Origin: Dipteris shenzhenensis
Taxonomy: Eukaryota > Polypodiophyta > Polypodiopsida > Gleicheniales
NCBI GenBank assembly: GCA_047967505.1
Contig: CM106540.1
Length of the DNA stretch: 64,000 nt
Reading direction: 5' to 3' (one strand)
How positions within the stretch are numbered: position 1 is the first letter of the stretch; every line of letters begins with the position of its first letter. Shown in pieces: positions 33,208 through 45,052 of the stretch. Below the pieces are notes generated by a model. It was not told the origin of the DNA. It ran no database searches and saw only the letters and a program-made list of their open reading frames with translations. The translations under genes were made by a program, and so were the position numbers.

Positions 33208-34565
33208 CTAACCTGATAAGTGAGGCAATGGTCGTTTGTCGCTCATCGGCTCATAGGGTTCACAGTGGGCATTGAGGTGCTTAATTCTCACAATGTAATC
33301 CCTCAAGGATTCTCTGTCATTTTGTTTTACCCCATACAGCTGGTTGATCGAGCTCCATTTATGGCCGCTGGGAGCGAATCCCAGAATAAAAGCCTTTCTC
33401 AATGTCTCCTAGTTGATCTTTTTCTTTGGGGTGAGAGCCCTATGCCATTGACCTACCTTGCCATCCAAGCTAAGGCCGAATGCATTGGCCATCTCGAGGT
33501 CACCTGGTGCACCAAAGGCTTCACAAATCTACTCAAACCTTTCCACATGGGAGACCGAGTCTCCTTCTCTGAGGACTTGGTCATTAGCTTGGAAATGGCT
33601 ATGGGACAGCTTCTTGAGGGATTTGCCATCCCTGCAGGGAACACTGGGGTGGGTGGAGGTGGTGTTGCCCCCCTTCCTAGGGTGTTCACCAAAATACACA
33701 TAGCCTCATCAATCAACACCATTTGAGCAGCTAGCGGAGGTGGTGTTGCTATGGGCCTGACGGATCATAGGCCTGGCTAGCCTAGGTGGTGGTGTCCATG
33801 TAGTTGCTGGTGTCGATATTGGGACAGAAGTACCCATGCCTACGTCCATTGGGGCAACCAATACAGCCAAGACGGGATGGACTCCCGGAGGCGGTGGGTC
33901 TTGGGGCATGGTAACATTGGTCCCATACTACGGGCGGTAGGGTGGGAACTGGGGTGCCCCAAAGTTGATGAAGGCTGGTGGGGTCAGGATTGTTAGAGGG
34001 TCATAAGGCATTCCACCTTGGAAGTTCCTAGTATCCCCTAGACTTAGGTCCTGTCTACGAAGTTCCCTCATCCATGGATCTTCATCATCCATGTTCTCCC
34101 ACTGGGGGGTCTGGCATAGGCGGAGGAACCTGAATTGGTGAAGGTAGTTTTTGTCTCGATCTGTGGCTTGGGAACCATAGGCTACTGGCCTTCCCTTCCT
34201 ATGGACATGTCGGCAAAGGGGATCCATGTCCCCGTTGACTCTGTTCATCCTAAGTGGCTAAACTTGTTAGAGAACATACCTCTAAGCTTGGATGCAGCCA
34301 AAGGTGCAAGAGAGTTGGGAGAGGCTACACTCGTGAAGGGGGTTTCTGAGGCCCTTGGACCTGAGGGGTCTTGCATTACTCCTTCAAGGCTCTCTGTCTC
34401 ATCTAAACTAGATGGAGTATCTGTACGGGGACCTATGAATGAGTGAAGGCGCAAGATCAAGCTTTTGAACTCCCAACTAGGATGGAGGGTGGGCTGAGCA
34501 TAGCTCGACATGCTTTCCTCTAGTACTGGACCCTTTGGCAAAATCCTTTTGGATCTCAAGTGCAT
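33208..34565 (-). pseudogene. Gypsy gag relic
   Basis: A broken gag frame upstream of the RT above. The N-terminal piece begins MHLRSKRILPKGPVLEES (34565). The capsid-like segment has EMANAFGL then GQWHRALTPKKK (about 33420-33470), and KAFILGFAPSGHKW with NDRESLRDYIVRIKHLNAHC (about 33260-33400), matching the Retrotrans_gag pattern. Pro/Gly-rich linkers lie at 33600-33950. Frame breaks occur near 34245, 33920 and 33450. No CCHC knuckle is visible, and 32740-33200, where the protease should be, shows only a Ser/Lys-rich stretch. Confidence 0.75.
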
Positions 34566-34639
34566 GTGGGATGCCTCTAGCTAGGGACACCCAAGCTGAA
34601 TTGAGGTTCTAGAATTTTTTGTTAATTCCTTAGCTACCC

Positions 34640-35300
34640 CAAAGGTATCGCACCGGTCGATGGGATAACTCTATAGCACTAGCCGATGGGCTACGGATAT
34701 AGCAACGGGTGTTGTAGTACGGTTTTGGCGATGGGCGATGACATAACCTTTCAGCGTCGATCGGCAGAGTAAGGAAATAGCACCGATCGGTGTGATGGAT
34801 GTATCACGATGATTGGTGTGAAAATAATTTCCATGTGGTCAATGCAATTGGTCGGAAGGGATATCCCCATGGGCATAGGGATACAGGATGACATTGGACG
34901 GCGGGATTGGGACTCAGCGGGATAGTATAGCGACAATGGTGGGGTAAGCAAAAAACATCGGACAGCAAGATTACACAACGATGGGCAGTGCGATGGGGTA
35001 ACGCAATGGTGGAGGGGAACGATTATGACCACGGACGGAGGGGTTGGTCCACCGCATCGACGGTGGGATAGTAATATAGCAAATTGGTCAACAGGGAACC
35101 ACTACAGCATCGGTCAATGACTTGTCAGATCATTGTGGAAGTAACTCTGACATGCATTAACTTTGAGCAAAGGGATAAACCGTAGTCAAAGGTTAGGTCA
35201 ACGGGGAAGCATTACGGCACCGTGTCAACATAGGCTAACCGACTGGATCTAGCTAACACGTCGGTTGGCAGGGAATCTGGTCGGTGCAATATGCTACAGT
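34640..35300. repeat. CpG-rich degenerate repeat region
   Basis: Around 660 bp carries many variants of CGGTCGATGGGATA, GCACCGATCGGTG and GGGATAGTATAGC-like words, at about 34655, 34725, 34790, 34900, 34985, 35055 and 35205-35290. CG dinucleotides are conspicuously frequent compared with the AT-rich surroundings. No frame is coding. It adjoins the 5' side of the gypsy gag, so it could be leader or LTR of that element, but no LTR end or PBS can be fixed. Confidence 0.55.
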
Positions 35301-36160
35301 GCCGACTGAGATTTGATGATTTATGAGGATTTTGTAGTTTTTGTTCATGATTTTTTGTGATGCGAGGGTGCTACACTACCTAATCTACCTACTCAATGAA
35401 AAAAAAACAAACACTTTTTGGAAGTCAAAATGCAAAAACTCAGAAAAGGGGAGATACATCTCAAAACCTAGAGTGATGAGGCTCGGTTTCTGCTAGACAC
35501 TCAAAGGTAACCCTGAATGTTGCTGGGAAGCCTTTTCTTTGGAATATTTGGGGAACAAGCTCCTTGAGTTTGAGCTGTACTCCTTTCATGGCTATTTTTG
35601 TTGGTGTCGCTATTTTCTGTGGATGTGGAGCTAAACAGTGCAATGCGCATGCACTGTTCGTGGCCCAAAAGTGTGCATCTCCTTGTTCTTGGTATGCACC
35701 TCCTTGTTCCAGGCGGGGGTAGCTGGAACATACAGCCTGTGCACATTGCCTGGAATCTTTGAATCGTTGGACTTTGGAGCAGACTTTGGGTATTTGGGGA
35801 TCAAACTCCAGGGTTTGAGCTATACTCCCTCCGTGTGCACATTGCTTGCAATCATTGACCTTGATGTATTTGGGTATCAAACTCCCTTGAGCTTCTCCTG
35901 TTGGAGTAGATCATTCGGCTTAGTCACCTTTACTCATTGACTACCCTGCATTTGGCGTTGTACTCTATGGATGTTAACAGTCAAAGCCATAGAGCAATCA
36001 AGATTTTGACATAGCATAGGATCTGCCAGTTGACTGTTTTATAGATGGGCTAGTTTGTAAGAAGACCAATGGGCCAATTGGTCTAGGGGGGCAAACTAAG
36101 CCCCTCCTCACCTATACAAGGGGGGTGCCCATGTGGGGCTATTAACACTCCAGGAGCTAA
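35301..36160. repeat. Spacer with internal repeats of a TATTTGGGGA-type unit
   Basis: GG(A/G)(A)TATTTGGGGA followed by AACTCC and a TTTGAGCT(A/G)TACTCC block occurs near 35545, 35786 and 35865. A GTGCACATTGC word repeats at about 35736 and 35836. A 23-bp near-palindrome, ACAGTGCAATGCGCATGCACTGT, is at about 35635. No coding sequence was recognised. Confidence 0.45.
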
Positions 36161-38675
36161 GTTTAGTTTGAGGAGTGATAGGAGCAGTGAACTAGATCAC
36201 CACCACTAAGCATCGAGTAGGGAGGAAGAAGGAGAAGGGAAGAGGAGAGTGAACAGGGATCGAGTGGCAAACACAAGGACACTACAAAAGAAACAAGAGA
36301 ACACTTAAAGACACTCTTGAAAGAGAAGAGGGAGCTTGTCTTCCAAATTTGTGCATACAACAATGGAGGGCCTTTTATACAAGTCACCTTTTGAAGGGAG
36401 GGCCAAGCCTTTTCCTTATACCACTTTCTCTTGCCTCTCTTTTGTTACAACCATTTGGGCCCATATGGTGCCAAGGCATTCTCTCAACCTCCTCTCATCT
36501 TCAAATGACTCTTGTGTTATCATTATATGGGATCCAAATGGCTCTTGTCTTATCCTTTCCAATTTGGATGGTCCCAACACCTGCCTTTGTCCTAAGCCAT
36601 TTGAGGCTCAAAAATGCAGACGAGGTCAATGTTGAGCCATTTGCGGCTCAAAACCCATGTGGCCACATCCATCACTATGCTCCATGGTTGTGGTTGTTAA
36701 CATTGGCATTCGGATGCTTCTATGTCCTCTTCATGACCTTGTGCTGGCTCCCCCAAAACCTCTTCAAATACACTTTTTTGACCTCTAGCCTAAGCCTTGG
36801 TGAAGTATGGATGACCAATTCTTTGAGGAGATGTTGCAGGTTCTTCAATGTTAGACATGTGCTACCAATGCCTCCATGAACACACTATAAAAACTCACTG
36901 CTCCCGTAATTCAGCATCTTTAGCCTCAAATTAGATGCAACTCAATCTTGATTTTTGCCTTTGACAATTTCATGTATCATCTGCTGAAAATTATGAATCA
37001 TCTGTTGAAAATTTGCAATGGTTAATTGAATTCTTCCACGTGCACTCTTGACATCCGATGTTTGCTGGACGGACTTGATCGCTTGAACATCGCCTCGCAA
37101 GATTTGGACTTGTTGCTGTAAATGTTGAACCCTCTCCTTCTTTGACTTTGGTGGTGCCTCCCTGTGCTTCATAGTATGTGCATTGTCTCTGGCTTGCATA
37201 GAGAAGCCATGCATGCTCGTCATGCATCTCTCACAATCCAAGTGTGCAATTGATTTGTAGGATTGCTAGTGTAATAGGAAGAGACATATTCAGAAAAACT
37301 ACCTATTGGAATACACAGAGTACCATTGAAAACACAGTAAGAACTTTTGACAACTGACATTTCAATTCTGAATTCAGAACAAGTAAAGATCAGAATTAGT
37401 AATGCTCATTGATATCCATTCCATTACTGTTGAAAACTCAACACATAAGATAGGAAACATAGTCAAAACTAGACAAAATAGGGATCTGAAGATAGAGAAT
37501 GTTCCCTCATTCGGAACTTATGGACTTCTTAATCAACAACATAGAATAGAGAATGACTATCCCATCTATATGATAGTTTCAACTACTAGCATACACACTT
37601 TAGAAGTGGTTGCTTTCCAACTACCCCTACTAAGGTTTTGCATATGTTTTCTATTACTTATCAAAATAGATATAGTCCACGAGTATCCAAGTAGAATTTG
37701 TCCACATCAAGATGCTTTTTATCAGCAAAGAATTCACTCCAGCCAAGGCCGCCTTCTCCCTCCTCCTATCCTTGGAGTAGTCGGCGATCTATGACTATAT
37801 CATAGATATGGTGATGTGATCGGTTCTTTTTTAGTCAATATATACACACACCCTCATTTTTAAAATTTAAAATAATTAAAATAATACATTTATGGATTCT
37901 ACAAGCCCAGACAACTGCTTTGTTTTGATAGCATTTCTCCTTCTCCCATAATAAGCTATTGGGTTGCTCCTCTCATACAGGCCCTATGAATCAACTTTGG
38001 TGTTGCAATGCCTTCATGCATCTCACAGACACTTCTTTTTCTTGGAGATTCTTTGTGTTGAGTGTCAACTCCTCTACCCCTTGTATACCTTATGGGATAA
38101 GTAGAATGGGCACCCATAATTAATGGGCTAGAAAGCCATCAATGTCCACCATAATATAGACCAAGTCTATTGGAAATTCAATGACCAGTTGAGCATGACT
38201 TTGTGGTAGTCCATAAAGAACTTTGGTGTATAGAAGAACTCCAAGAATACCTATATAACACCCCATGTATCGGAAGATTGGACTCTTTTCATGTCTCTTT
38301 TTCTTTGTTTTCTATGTTTTTTATCATCATCCAGTCTTCTACTACATCAAATAGTAGCTCTTTCTTGGTTGGCTAGCTCTCATGTAGACAAGCTCTTTAA
38401 AAAATAAGTTGAATCCTCATAGACAAAATTAGGTCATATTCTCTCTTTTTGGTGACTACCCATTCAAGTCCTTTGGTTGTCCACACTCCAACAATGTTTG
38501 GTTGCATCCTTTGTAACACAAGTGCTCCACAATACAATAGCTCCAAGGTGCTCTGGTGGTGTTGTCTCTATGCCAACATGGACTTAGGTAGAACAGAATG
38601 TGTGTGTAGAGTAGCAGCAAAGCTCCGCTTGTACTTGCATAATAAGGCTAGAAATAATCCCTCTTAGAAATCGAA
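36161..38675. other. Unassigned region, one coiled-coil-like frame
   Basis: No family is recognised. The minus frame 37241-36942 (99 codons) has a heptad-like, Gln/Lys-rich stretch (KKERVQHLQQQVQILRGDVQ) and an internal duplication, NFQQMIHNFQQMIH. It could be a gag fragment or chance. The plus frame 37402-37794 (130 codons) has no signature. A purine-rich stretch lies at 36210-36330. Confidence 0.35.
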
Positions 38676-38780
38676 CTTGCATGTTCTACATGCAAGTTCT
38701 ACATACGATTCCTACATGCAACTCCTACATGCGAGTTCTACTTGTTGCAACTTCTACTTGCAACTCCTACATGCAACTCC
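38676..38780. repeat. 13-bp minisatellite, left part
   Basis: Imperfect copies of CTCCTACATGCAA, with variants GTTCTACATGC and ATTCCTACATGCAA. The array continues at 43803 beyond element E, which interrupts it. Confidence 0.9.
38776..38780. other. Target-site duplication ACTCC of element E (left)
   Basis: ACTCC precedes the left LTR, and ACTCC at 43803-43807 follows the right LTR. The word also occurs in the host minisatellite, so chance matching is more likely than usual, but position and length are exactly right. Confidence 0.85.
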
Positions 38781-39134
38781 TGTGAAGATAGTGGGAGAGA
38801 GGGAAGGTGTCTCACTTGCAGCTTTCTCACATACACAATGGGGGAATACACACAAAGGTGGAGGCTGAAAACAATTTTCCTCTTCTTAATTGTGAAAGCC
38901 AAAAAGAACTCTAGTACAAAGAAATAGAAGAACCCTATATGTGGGTCTCAAACCAAACTCAACTAACTAAGGTGGCATACTAACTGAGCCATGAACTAGT
39001 GTAGATAAGGATAGATATCATCCAGCTATTATTCGTGGGGCAGTGTACCAACCGCATCTGTAGCTAACAAGTCGGTGACATAAATGCACAACGGTCACCC
39101 TGGCATATCGCGAGTGGAGCTCGATATCTCAACC
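38781..39134 (-). repeat. 3' LTR of element E (354 bp)
   Basis: The plus strand runs TGTGAAGATAGTGGG to GATATCTCAACC. The terminal CA has become CC, which would cripple integration of copies with this end. It shares the GATATCTCAAC end and the CATATAGGGT box with element D's LTR. Confidence 0.93.
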
Positions 39135-39146
39135 CTCCCCCTCGAG
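39135..39146 (-). promoter_or_regulatory. Polypurine tract of element E
   Basis: The minus strand reads CTCGAGGGGGAG next to the 3' LTR. Confidence 0.85.
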
Positions 39147-39295
39147 CTCAATCCCAATTCCTGCACACCAAGCAGGTCTCTGAACTTGCGCAGCTTCTCT
39201 GTGCCCAATGCCTTCGTGAATATGTTAGCTACCTGATCCTCTGTGCTGACATAAACTAGATCAATAAGACCTAGTAAAACCTTCTCCCGCACATA

Positions 39296-39398
39296 GTGAT
39301 AATTTGGACAGCATGTCCAGTCCATATTTGGACAGCATAGTAGGATGTCCAGCACATAGTCATCCCATATTTGGACAGCATGTCCAGTCCATACTGCC
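39296..39398. repeat. Deletion scar with templated filler copies
   Basis: At the internal deletion of element E, the neighbouring sequence TTTGGACAGCATGTCCAGTC is present three times in whole or part (about 39303, 39324 and 39370), with GGATGTCCAGCACATAGT between. The rightmost copy is the authentic RT sequence. The others are local copies filling the junction. Confidence 0.8.
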
Positions 39399-42300
39399 TC
39401 TGCAAGAGCTGTATCCCAGTTGGTGATCTAATCACCTCAATGCCCAAGAAATAACGTAGCTCTCCCAAATCCTTCATCTCAAACTTCTGCCTCAATAGCA
39501 TTTTCACATGAAGGATATCTTCATCACTATCACCTGTGATGATCAAATCATCAACATAAATGACAAGTAGCATAATCCCTTTCTCTGTTTTTCTCACATA
39601 GAGTGAGAAATCTACCTTGGAAATCTAAAAGCCAATAGTGACAAGATACTATCCTATCTTGTCAGACCATGCTCTAGGTGCTTGCTTCAAGCCATACAAG
39701 GCTTTCTTCAACCTACAAACAAACTCAGGATGAATAGCATGAACATAACCTGCTGGCTGCTCCATAAAGACCTCTTCCTGCAAACCACCATGCAAGAAGG
39801 CATTCTTTACATCCATCTGATGTAAAGACCATCCCTTTGATGTAGCCATAGCAATGGCTGCTCTTACGGTTGCCATCCTTGCAACCGGGCTGAAAGTTTC
39901 TTCATAATCAATGCCATATGTCTGTGCATACCCCTTGACAACTAATCTTGCCTTGTATCTATTCACGGAACCATCTGCATTGTGCTTGATCTTATAAACT
40001 CACTTACAGCCAATTGCATTCTTGTCTTTAGGCAAAAGGCACCAATTCCCATGTAGCATTTGCATCCAAGGCATCCATTTCTTCATCCATGGCTTTCTCC
40101 CATTTTTCATTTCCCATGGCTTGCTCAAAAGAAGTGGGTTCTGGTTCTTGTATCACTTTGACCATATAGGCATAGTGAATGGCTATAAATCCATCATATT
40201 TCAGCCTATCCACAGGATACCTAACCCTGGTAGACCTGCACAAAATAGGCTCACTTCCAAGTGCTCTCAAAACATCCCTGGTCTTCCTTACTCCAGGTGT
40301 AACAACAGAAGGAATACCCAACTCATCATCAATGCTCTGCTCTGAGCCACTGGATTCACCATCCACATAAGAGTGACCTGCATTCACATCAAACATGGGC
40401 TGATCTACCTTCTCTTTTCCTTTTCGTGATACCTGCGTACCACTATCTGCATTGCTTTGAGGAGATTCTCTTGATCTCAATCTACCTGTCCATGGTGAAG
40501 TATGTGAACCACTGCTAGAGGACACTGTAGGTCCACTGATATTTTGTGATTGCTGCTGTGAATTTTGTGCAGCATTACCATTTTGTGCATCTACATCAAT
40601 CATCACATTTACTGGTTTATACCAGCTGCTCATCTCATCAAAAACAACATCTCTGCTCACTGTGAACTTACGTGTAGAAGGGTTATAGCATCTATACCCT
40701 TTCTGCTACAGAGAATAACCAATAAAGACGCACTTCTTAGCCTTTGGATCCAACTTGGACCTCAACTCATCTGGCACATGAACATAGGCAATGCAACCAA
40801 AAATTTTCAAATGAGAAATGTCTGGTTTCCTACCAGTATACATCTCCTCTGGCGTCATGCCATGTATTGCTGCAATGGGAGTCCTGTTCATTATGTAAAC
40901 TGCTTCAGCCCAATAATAATCTGGTAGATCTTTTTCATTTAGCATGGCCCGAGATACCTCTCCAATATGCTTGTTTTTCCTTTCTGCAATTCCATTTTGC
41001 TGTGGGGTATGACTGCATGAATATTGCTGCTTTATGCCATGCTCCTGCAGGAACCTTGCAAACTCATTTGAGAGGTACTCTCCCCCTCCATCTGACCTTA
41101 GGCATTTTATTTGCAAGCCTGTTTCTTTTTCAACCATAGCTTTAAAAGCTTTGAAGTGCCCAAACACTTCACTTTTCTTTTTCATAAAATACACCCAAAG
41201 TTTTCTGCTGAAGTCATCAATAAATGTGACAAAATAGTGACAGCCTCCAATAGATGCAGCTTTAGTAGTCCACACATCAGAGTGGATTAATTCCAATGGC
41301 TTTTTACTCTCTTCAACATGCTTAGGAAATGGTTTCCTTGCCTGTTTTCCAAATTGACAGGCTTCACACACCTTATGCATTTCTGCAACCTTGAATTTAG
41401 GCAATCCTGCAACAATATTTTGGGCCTGCATTGATTTAAGTCACTGTACATTAACATGACCAATGCGTTTATGCCAGATATCAATATCTACAACTACACC
41501 GGTCCCATGTGCAAACATTGTTGCACTCAATTCAGGCATGTCCACATCCAGCGTAAACATCCTGCCTTTCTTCTTTCCTTTTGCTATCAAGCGACCATTA
41601 TTTTTCATATCCTCAACAAAGCATCCATGAGGATTGAATCTGACTTGCAAGCCCTGCTCAACCATTTGACCAACAGAAACTAGGTTCTTGGTGATGTTCG
41701 GGACATGAAATACATCAAACAAGTATTTCTTTTTCCCATCCTGCATAGACAAAGGAATTTTGCCAATCTACACAATAGGATGTGCAGTATCATCACCAGT
41801 CTCCACAAATCCTGGTTTTTCCATTTTCCTTGCATCCTGCATCCATTCAGCATGACCTGTCATGTGGTTTGATGCACCTGAGTCAACATACCACACATCA
41901 TTGCTTTCTTCTCTGCACTTGTCATAGAATTTGTCATATGCTGTACCATAAACAAATGCTCATTTCTGTCATCACCCTGTCTACTAGAGGATGCATAATT
42001 GCCTTGCTGCAATTTTCCATTCATAATGTCATTCTACTTTTTGTAGCAGTCTTTAGCCATATGCCCCATTTTACCACAGTAGTAGCATTCAACATTGCTG
42101 TTTGCATTTTGGCCTCTCTGCCATCCACCACGACCTCTTTGGCTCCCCTTGCCTCTAGAGTTACCACGTCCTCCTGCATAGGACTGGTTTTCTTGAGTTT
42201 GCTGCATATTCTGATTTCTACCACGGCCTCCAGATCAGCCTCCTCTACCTCTGCCTCTACCCCTTCCAGCATTTGAGTAGAAGACAGTTTCTTTTGAGGT

Positions 42301-43436
42301 TCCTCCTGAAGAAGATGCACCACCATTTCTCTGCTCTTCAGAAATTAGAAGAGCAATCAACTCCTCAAAATCAGGAAATTTTTCACGGACGGCAATGGAT
42401 GTCTGGAACTATGCATAATCCTTTCCTAGACCATTCAAGGTCACAGAAACTAAATCGTCATCATCCACTGGCGACCCAATGGAAGCACGTGCATCCGTAA
42501 TTTTCTTCACCTTCATGTGGTAGTCATTGATGCTCATATTTTCTCTCTACACATTGTGCAGCTCCTGCTTGAGCTGCATTTTCCTGGCCTGCATATTTGT
42601 GCTGTACATTTTAGCCAAAGTAACCCATGCTACCTTTGGCGTACTTGCATCCTGAATATGCACAATCATTGAATCTGAAATACTGATAGACAGCTAGTAC
42701 ATAACTTTTCTGGCTCTCTCATGCCATCCTTTAAATGCCTGCATTTCCTGTTGATTGGGAACATTAGGAAGAACTTGCTCTTCTTCATTTCCTGTAATGA
42801 ACTCTCGGTAGCCTTTTCCCATAAGGAAATTCGTCATTCTAAACTTCCATGCTTGGAAGTTGTTCTTGTCAAGCTTTTCAGTGACAATCTATGAAAGAGA
42901 ATCAGATGCCATTACACAACACTGCAAAATATTCTGTCACTGCAAAAAACACAGCTTCTGCCTCACAAGGGCAAATCTGCAAACCTAACGAAAGTGGTTT
43001 TTGACCACACAGTAGCTTCCTAGTGACGATTTTGCATCAACAGGCAATAAGGATGATTCTGCAACTCCCAATATCTCTGCGCACGGGCATATGATGCAAT
43101 TTCTGTGGCAACTTTTCACCAACCTGTAGAACAGTGGTCGCACAGCAAAAACAGGGCCTTTTTCTGAGTGCCTACGGAGAACTTCCGCCTCCAAAATGGG
43201 CCCCGAAATGACCTCGAATCAAAAAAATAAAGTCACACCAAAATGACCCTACAGCATATAATGCCCTCTCGCCACACCGCGAAGGGCATCTCAATCTGAG
43301 ACAATGCACTCTTGCACTTCCGGCTGTGCTACCTGCAGAGATCTGCTCCCAAACTCGAAAAAGGAAAGCAACACTAGTCCTCTTATCAGGACACTACGAA
43401 CTTGGTTTGCTTTCTTGAGCTCCTTACCACGAACAA

Positions 43437-43449
43437 GGCTCTGATACCA
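43437..43449 (-). promoter_or_regulatory. Primer binding site of element E
   Basis: The minus strand reads TGGTATCAGAGCC next to the 5' LTR: intact initiator tRNA-Met type. Confidence 0.92.
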
Positions 43450-43802
43450 TGTGAAGATAGTGGGAGAGAGGGAAGGAGTCTCACTTGCAGCTTTCTCACA
43501 TACACAATGGGGGAATACACACAAAGGTGGAGGCTGAAAATAGTTTTCCTCTTCTTAGTTGTGAAAGCCAAAAAGAACTCTAGTACAAAGAAATAGAATA
43601 ACCCTATATGTGGGTCTCAAACCAAACTCAACTAACTAAGGTGGCATACTAACTGAGCCACGAACTAGTGTAGATAAGGATAGCTATCATCCAGCTATTA
43701 TTCGTGGGCGGTGTACCAATCGCATCTGTAGCTAACAAGTTGGTGACATAAATGCACAATGGTCACCCTGGCATATCGCGAGTGGAGCTCGATATCTCAA
43801 CA
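43450..43802 (-). repeat. 5' LTR of element E (353 bp)
   Basis: The plus strand runs TGTGAAGATAGTGGG to GATATCTCAACA, with the normal CA end, followed by ACTCC. Confidence 0.94.
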
Positions 43803-44080
43803 ACTCCTACATGCAAGTCCTACATGGAACTCCTACGTGCAACTCCTACATGCAACTCCTACATGCGAGTTCTACTTGCAACTTCTACTCGCAACTCCTA
43901 CATGCAAGTTCTATATGCAAGTCCTACATGCAACTCCTACATGCAAGTCCTACATACGATTCCTACATGCATGTTCTACATGTGAGTTCTACATGCAACT
44001 CCTACATGCAATATGCAACTCCTACATGCAACTTGCAACTCCTACATGCAACTTCTATATGCAAGTTCTACATGTATAGA
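43803..44080. repeat. 13-bp minisatellite, right part
   Basis: About twenty imperfect CTCCTACATGCAA copies with GTTCTACATG and CTTCTACTTGCAA variants. Because 13 is not a multiple of 3, all frames read through and produce apparent repetitive proteins (LLHATPT and QVLHAS patterns) that should not be annotated. Confidence 0.92.
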
Positions 44081-44129
44081 GAGAATGTCTTACAATTCCT
44101 ACATGTAGAGAGAGAAGCTCTCCAACTTG

Positions 44130-44137
44130 TATAAATA
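44130..44137 (+). promoter_or_regulatory. TATA box of the putative gypsy LTR
   Basis: TATAAATA lies in CCAACTTGTATAAATACCCC, about 50 bp after the minisatellite ends and about 0.9 kb before the primer-site-like motif. Confidence 0.5.
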
Positions 44138-44264
44138 CCCCATAATGGAATGCAGCCCACACTCTTTGGGGCATTGTGTTGAGTTCTACTTTGGTATTCC
44201 AAGCAATTGTCTCAAGTGTCCATGCTTCCTTGCACTCCACGTTTAAAAGCATGTCCTAACCTTG

Positions 44265-44515
44265 CAACTCCTCCTTCCCTCTCCTCCAACCTTGCAACCC
44301 ATCCTCTCCCTCTCCTCCTCCCTCTTTCTCCTCCTCCTCCCTCCTCCTCCCTTCTCCTCCTCCCTCCTCCTCCTCCCTCTTCCTCCTCCTCCTCCCTCCT
44401 CCTCTTCCTCCTTCCTCCTCCTCCCTTCTTCTCCTTCCTCCTCCTCCTCCTCCCTCCTCCTCTCCTTCTCCTCCTCCTCCTCCCTCCTCTCTCTTCTTTC
44501 CCCCATGCTCTTACA
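44265..44515. repeat. (CTC/CCT)n polypyrimidine tract
   Basis: About 250 bp almost purely C and T on the plus strand, mostly CTCCTC and CCTCCT. Long frames on both strands here are compositional artefacts. Confidence 0.9.
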
Positions 44516-44614
44516 CCTTCTTCCTCTCCCAGTCATATGCTCCTCCTAAACCCTTAGTTCCTCAACCCTTAACCTCCATGATCTACAAGGGAGACAAGTT
44601 CTCCGCCATGTACT

Positions 44615-44815
44615 CTACCCTGAACCTTGGAACCTCTTCTAAGGAACCTCCTTCTAAACCTTGGAATCTCATTCTAAACTTTGGACCTCCTTCTAACCCT
44701 GGAACCTCTTTGAAACCCTAGAACCTTTCTCTAAACCTTGGAACCTCCTTCTAAACTCTGGAACCTCCTTCTAACCCTTAAACTCCTCCTAAACCCTGCA
44801 ACCCCCAATGAAGAC
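44615..44815. repeat. Tandem ~20-27-bp repeat (GGAACCTCCTTCTAAACC)
   Basis: About nine imperfect units of CTTGGAACCTCCTTCTAAAC within the putative LTR, diverging in spacing. No coding sequence. Confidence 0.75.
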
Positions 44816-45052
44816 GAAAGCCTTCATTACCTCAACCATGATGATACACGTTCCTTTTACACATGCATGCACTATGTTTGCTTACCACATTTAAGCCTAC
44901 GTCTCTCACCATAATACGACTCGAGGTCCTAAGCTAGACACATACTACAAACGACTTCCTCGATATGTCTATAGGTGACAAAAAGCCTCGGAACCCTGCA
45001 TATTGAGATTACCATGCTCTTCCTACATAAGCCATGGGAAAGAGCCAACATT

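Larger units (their letters stand above)
39095..42912 (-). pseudogene. gag-pol pseudogene of element E
   Basis: gag starts at ATG 42912, followed by the LDKNNFQAWKFRMTNFLMG block. Domains follow the order of element D: UBN2-type gag, CCHC knuckle CYYCGKMGHMAKDC (about 42048-42090), protease with WYVDSGASNHMT-like DNA near 41880, pre-integrase IWHKRIGHVNVQ (ending about 41441), integrase with SDVWTTKAA, RSDGGGEY and NGIAERKNK (41431-40706), a Ser/Gln-rich linker (40660-40100), RT with [22 protein letters not shown] and IYVDDLIITG (about 39540-39570), and an RNase H end YHYVREKVLLG. Residues between SKYGMT and YHYVREK, about 170, are deleted. Stops include TAG for glutamine, TGA for arginine and TAG for tryptophan. 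It is non-functional. Confidence 0.92.
38781..43802 (-). mobile_element. Element E: decayed family-2 copia retrotransposon
   Basis: A 5022-bp minus-strand element with LTRs 38781-39134 and 43450-43802, TSD ACTCC, PBS and PPT. Pol is collinear with element D but with about 500 bp deleted across the end of RT and most of RNase H, several stops and frameshifts. The LTRs differ at roughly 13 of 354 positions by eye, so E is older than D. It inserted into a minisatellite. Confidence 0.94.
38690..45050 (+). mobile_element. Putative large gypsy-type LTR, interrupted by element E
   Basis: Inferred unit. It has the minisatellite (38676-38780 and 43803 to about 44080), a TATA box at 44130-44137, CTC-rich and 20-bp repeats, and an end CCAACA at 45050 followed by TT and a primer-site-like TGGCACCGTTGCCAGTGA. 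Removing element E leaves about 1.35 kb, a plausible LTR length for Athila/Tat-type elements. The left boundary is uncertain (TGTTCTACATG at about 38692 is only a guess), and no matching second LTR is in the window. Confidence 0.4.

Noticed and set aside
43803-44080. CRISPR-like array
   Set aside because: There are no unique spacers of constant length. Units are contiguous 13-mers in a plant genome, so it is a minisatellite.
43752-44134. Repetitive proteins with QLLHATPT-like units
   Set aside because: A 13-bp minisatellite reads openly in all three frames. The protein repeats reflect the DNA repeat only.
44207-44557. Long Leu/Ser/Pro-rich frames and an Arg/Glu-rich antisense frame
   Set aside because: They arise from the CTC/CCT polypyrimidine tract. 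There is no start context or family signature.
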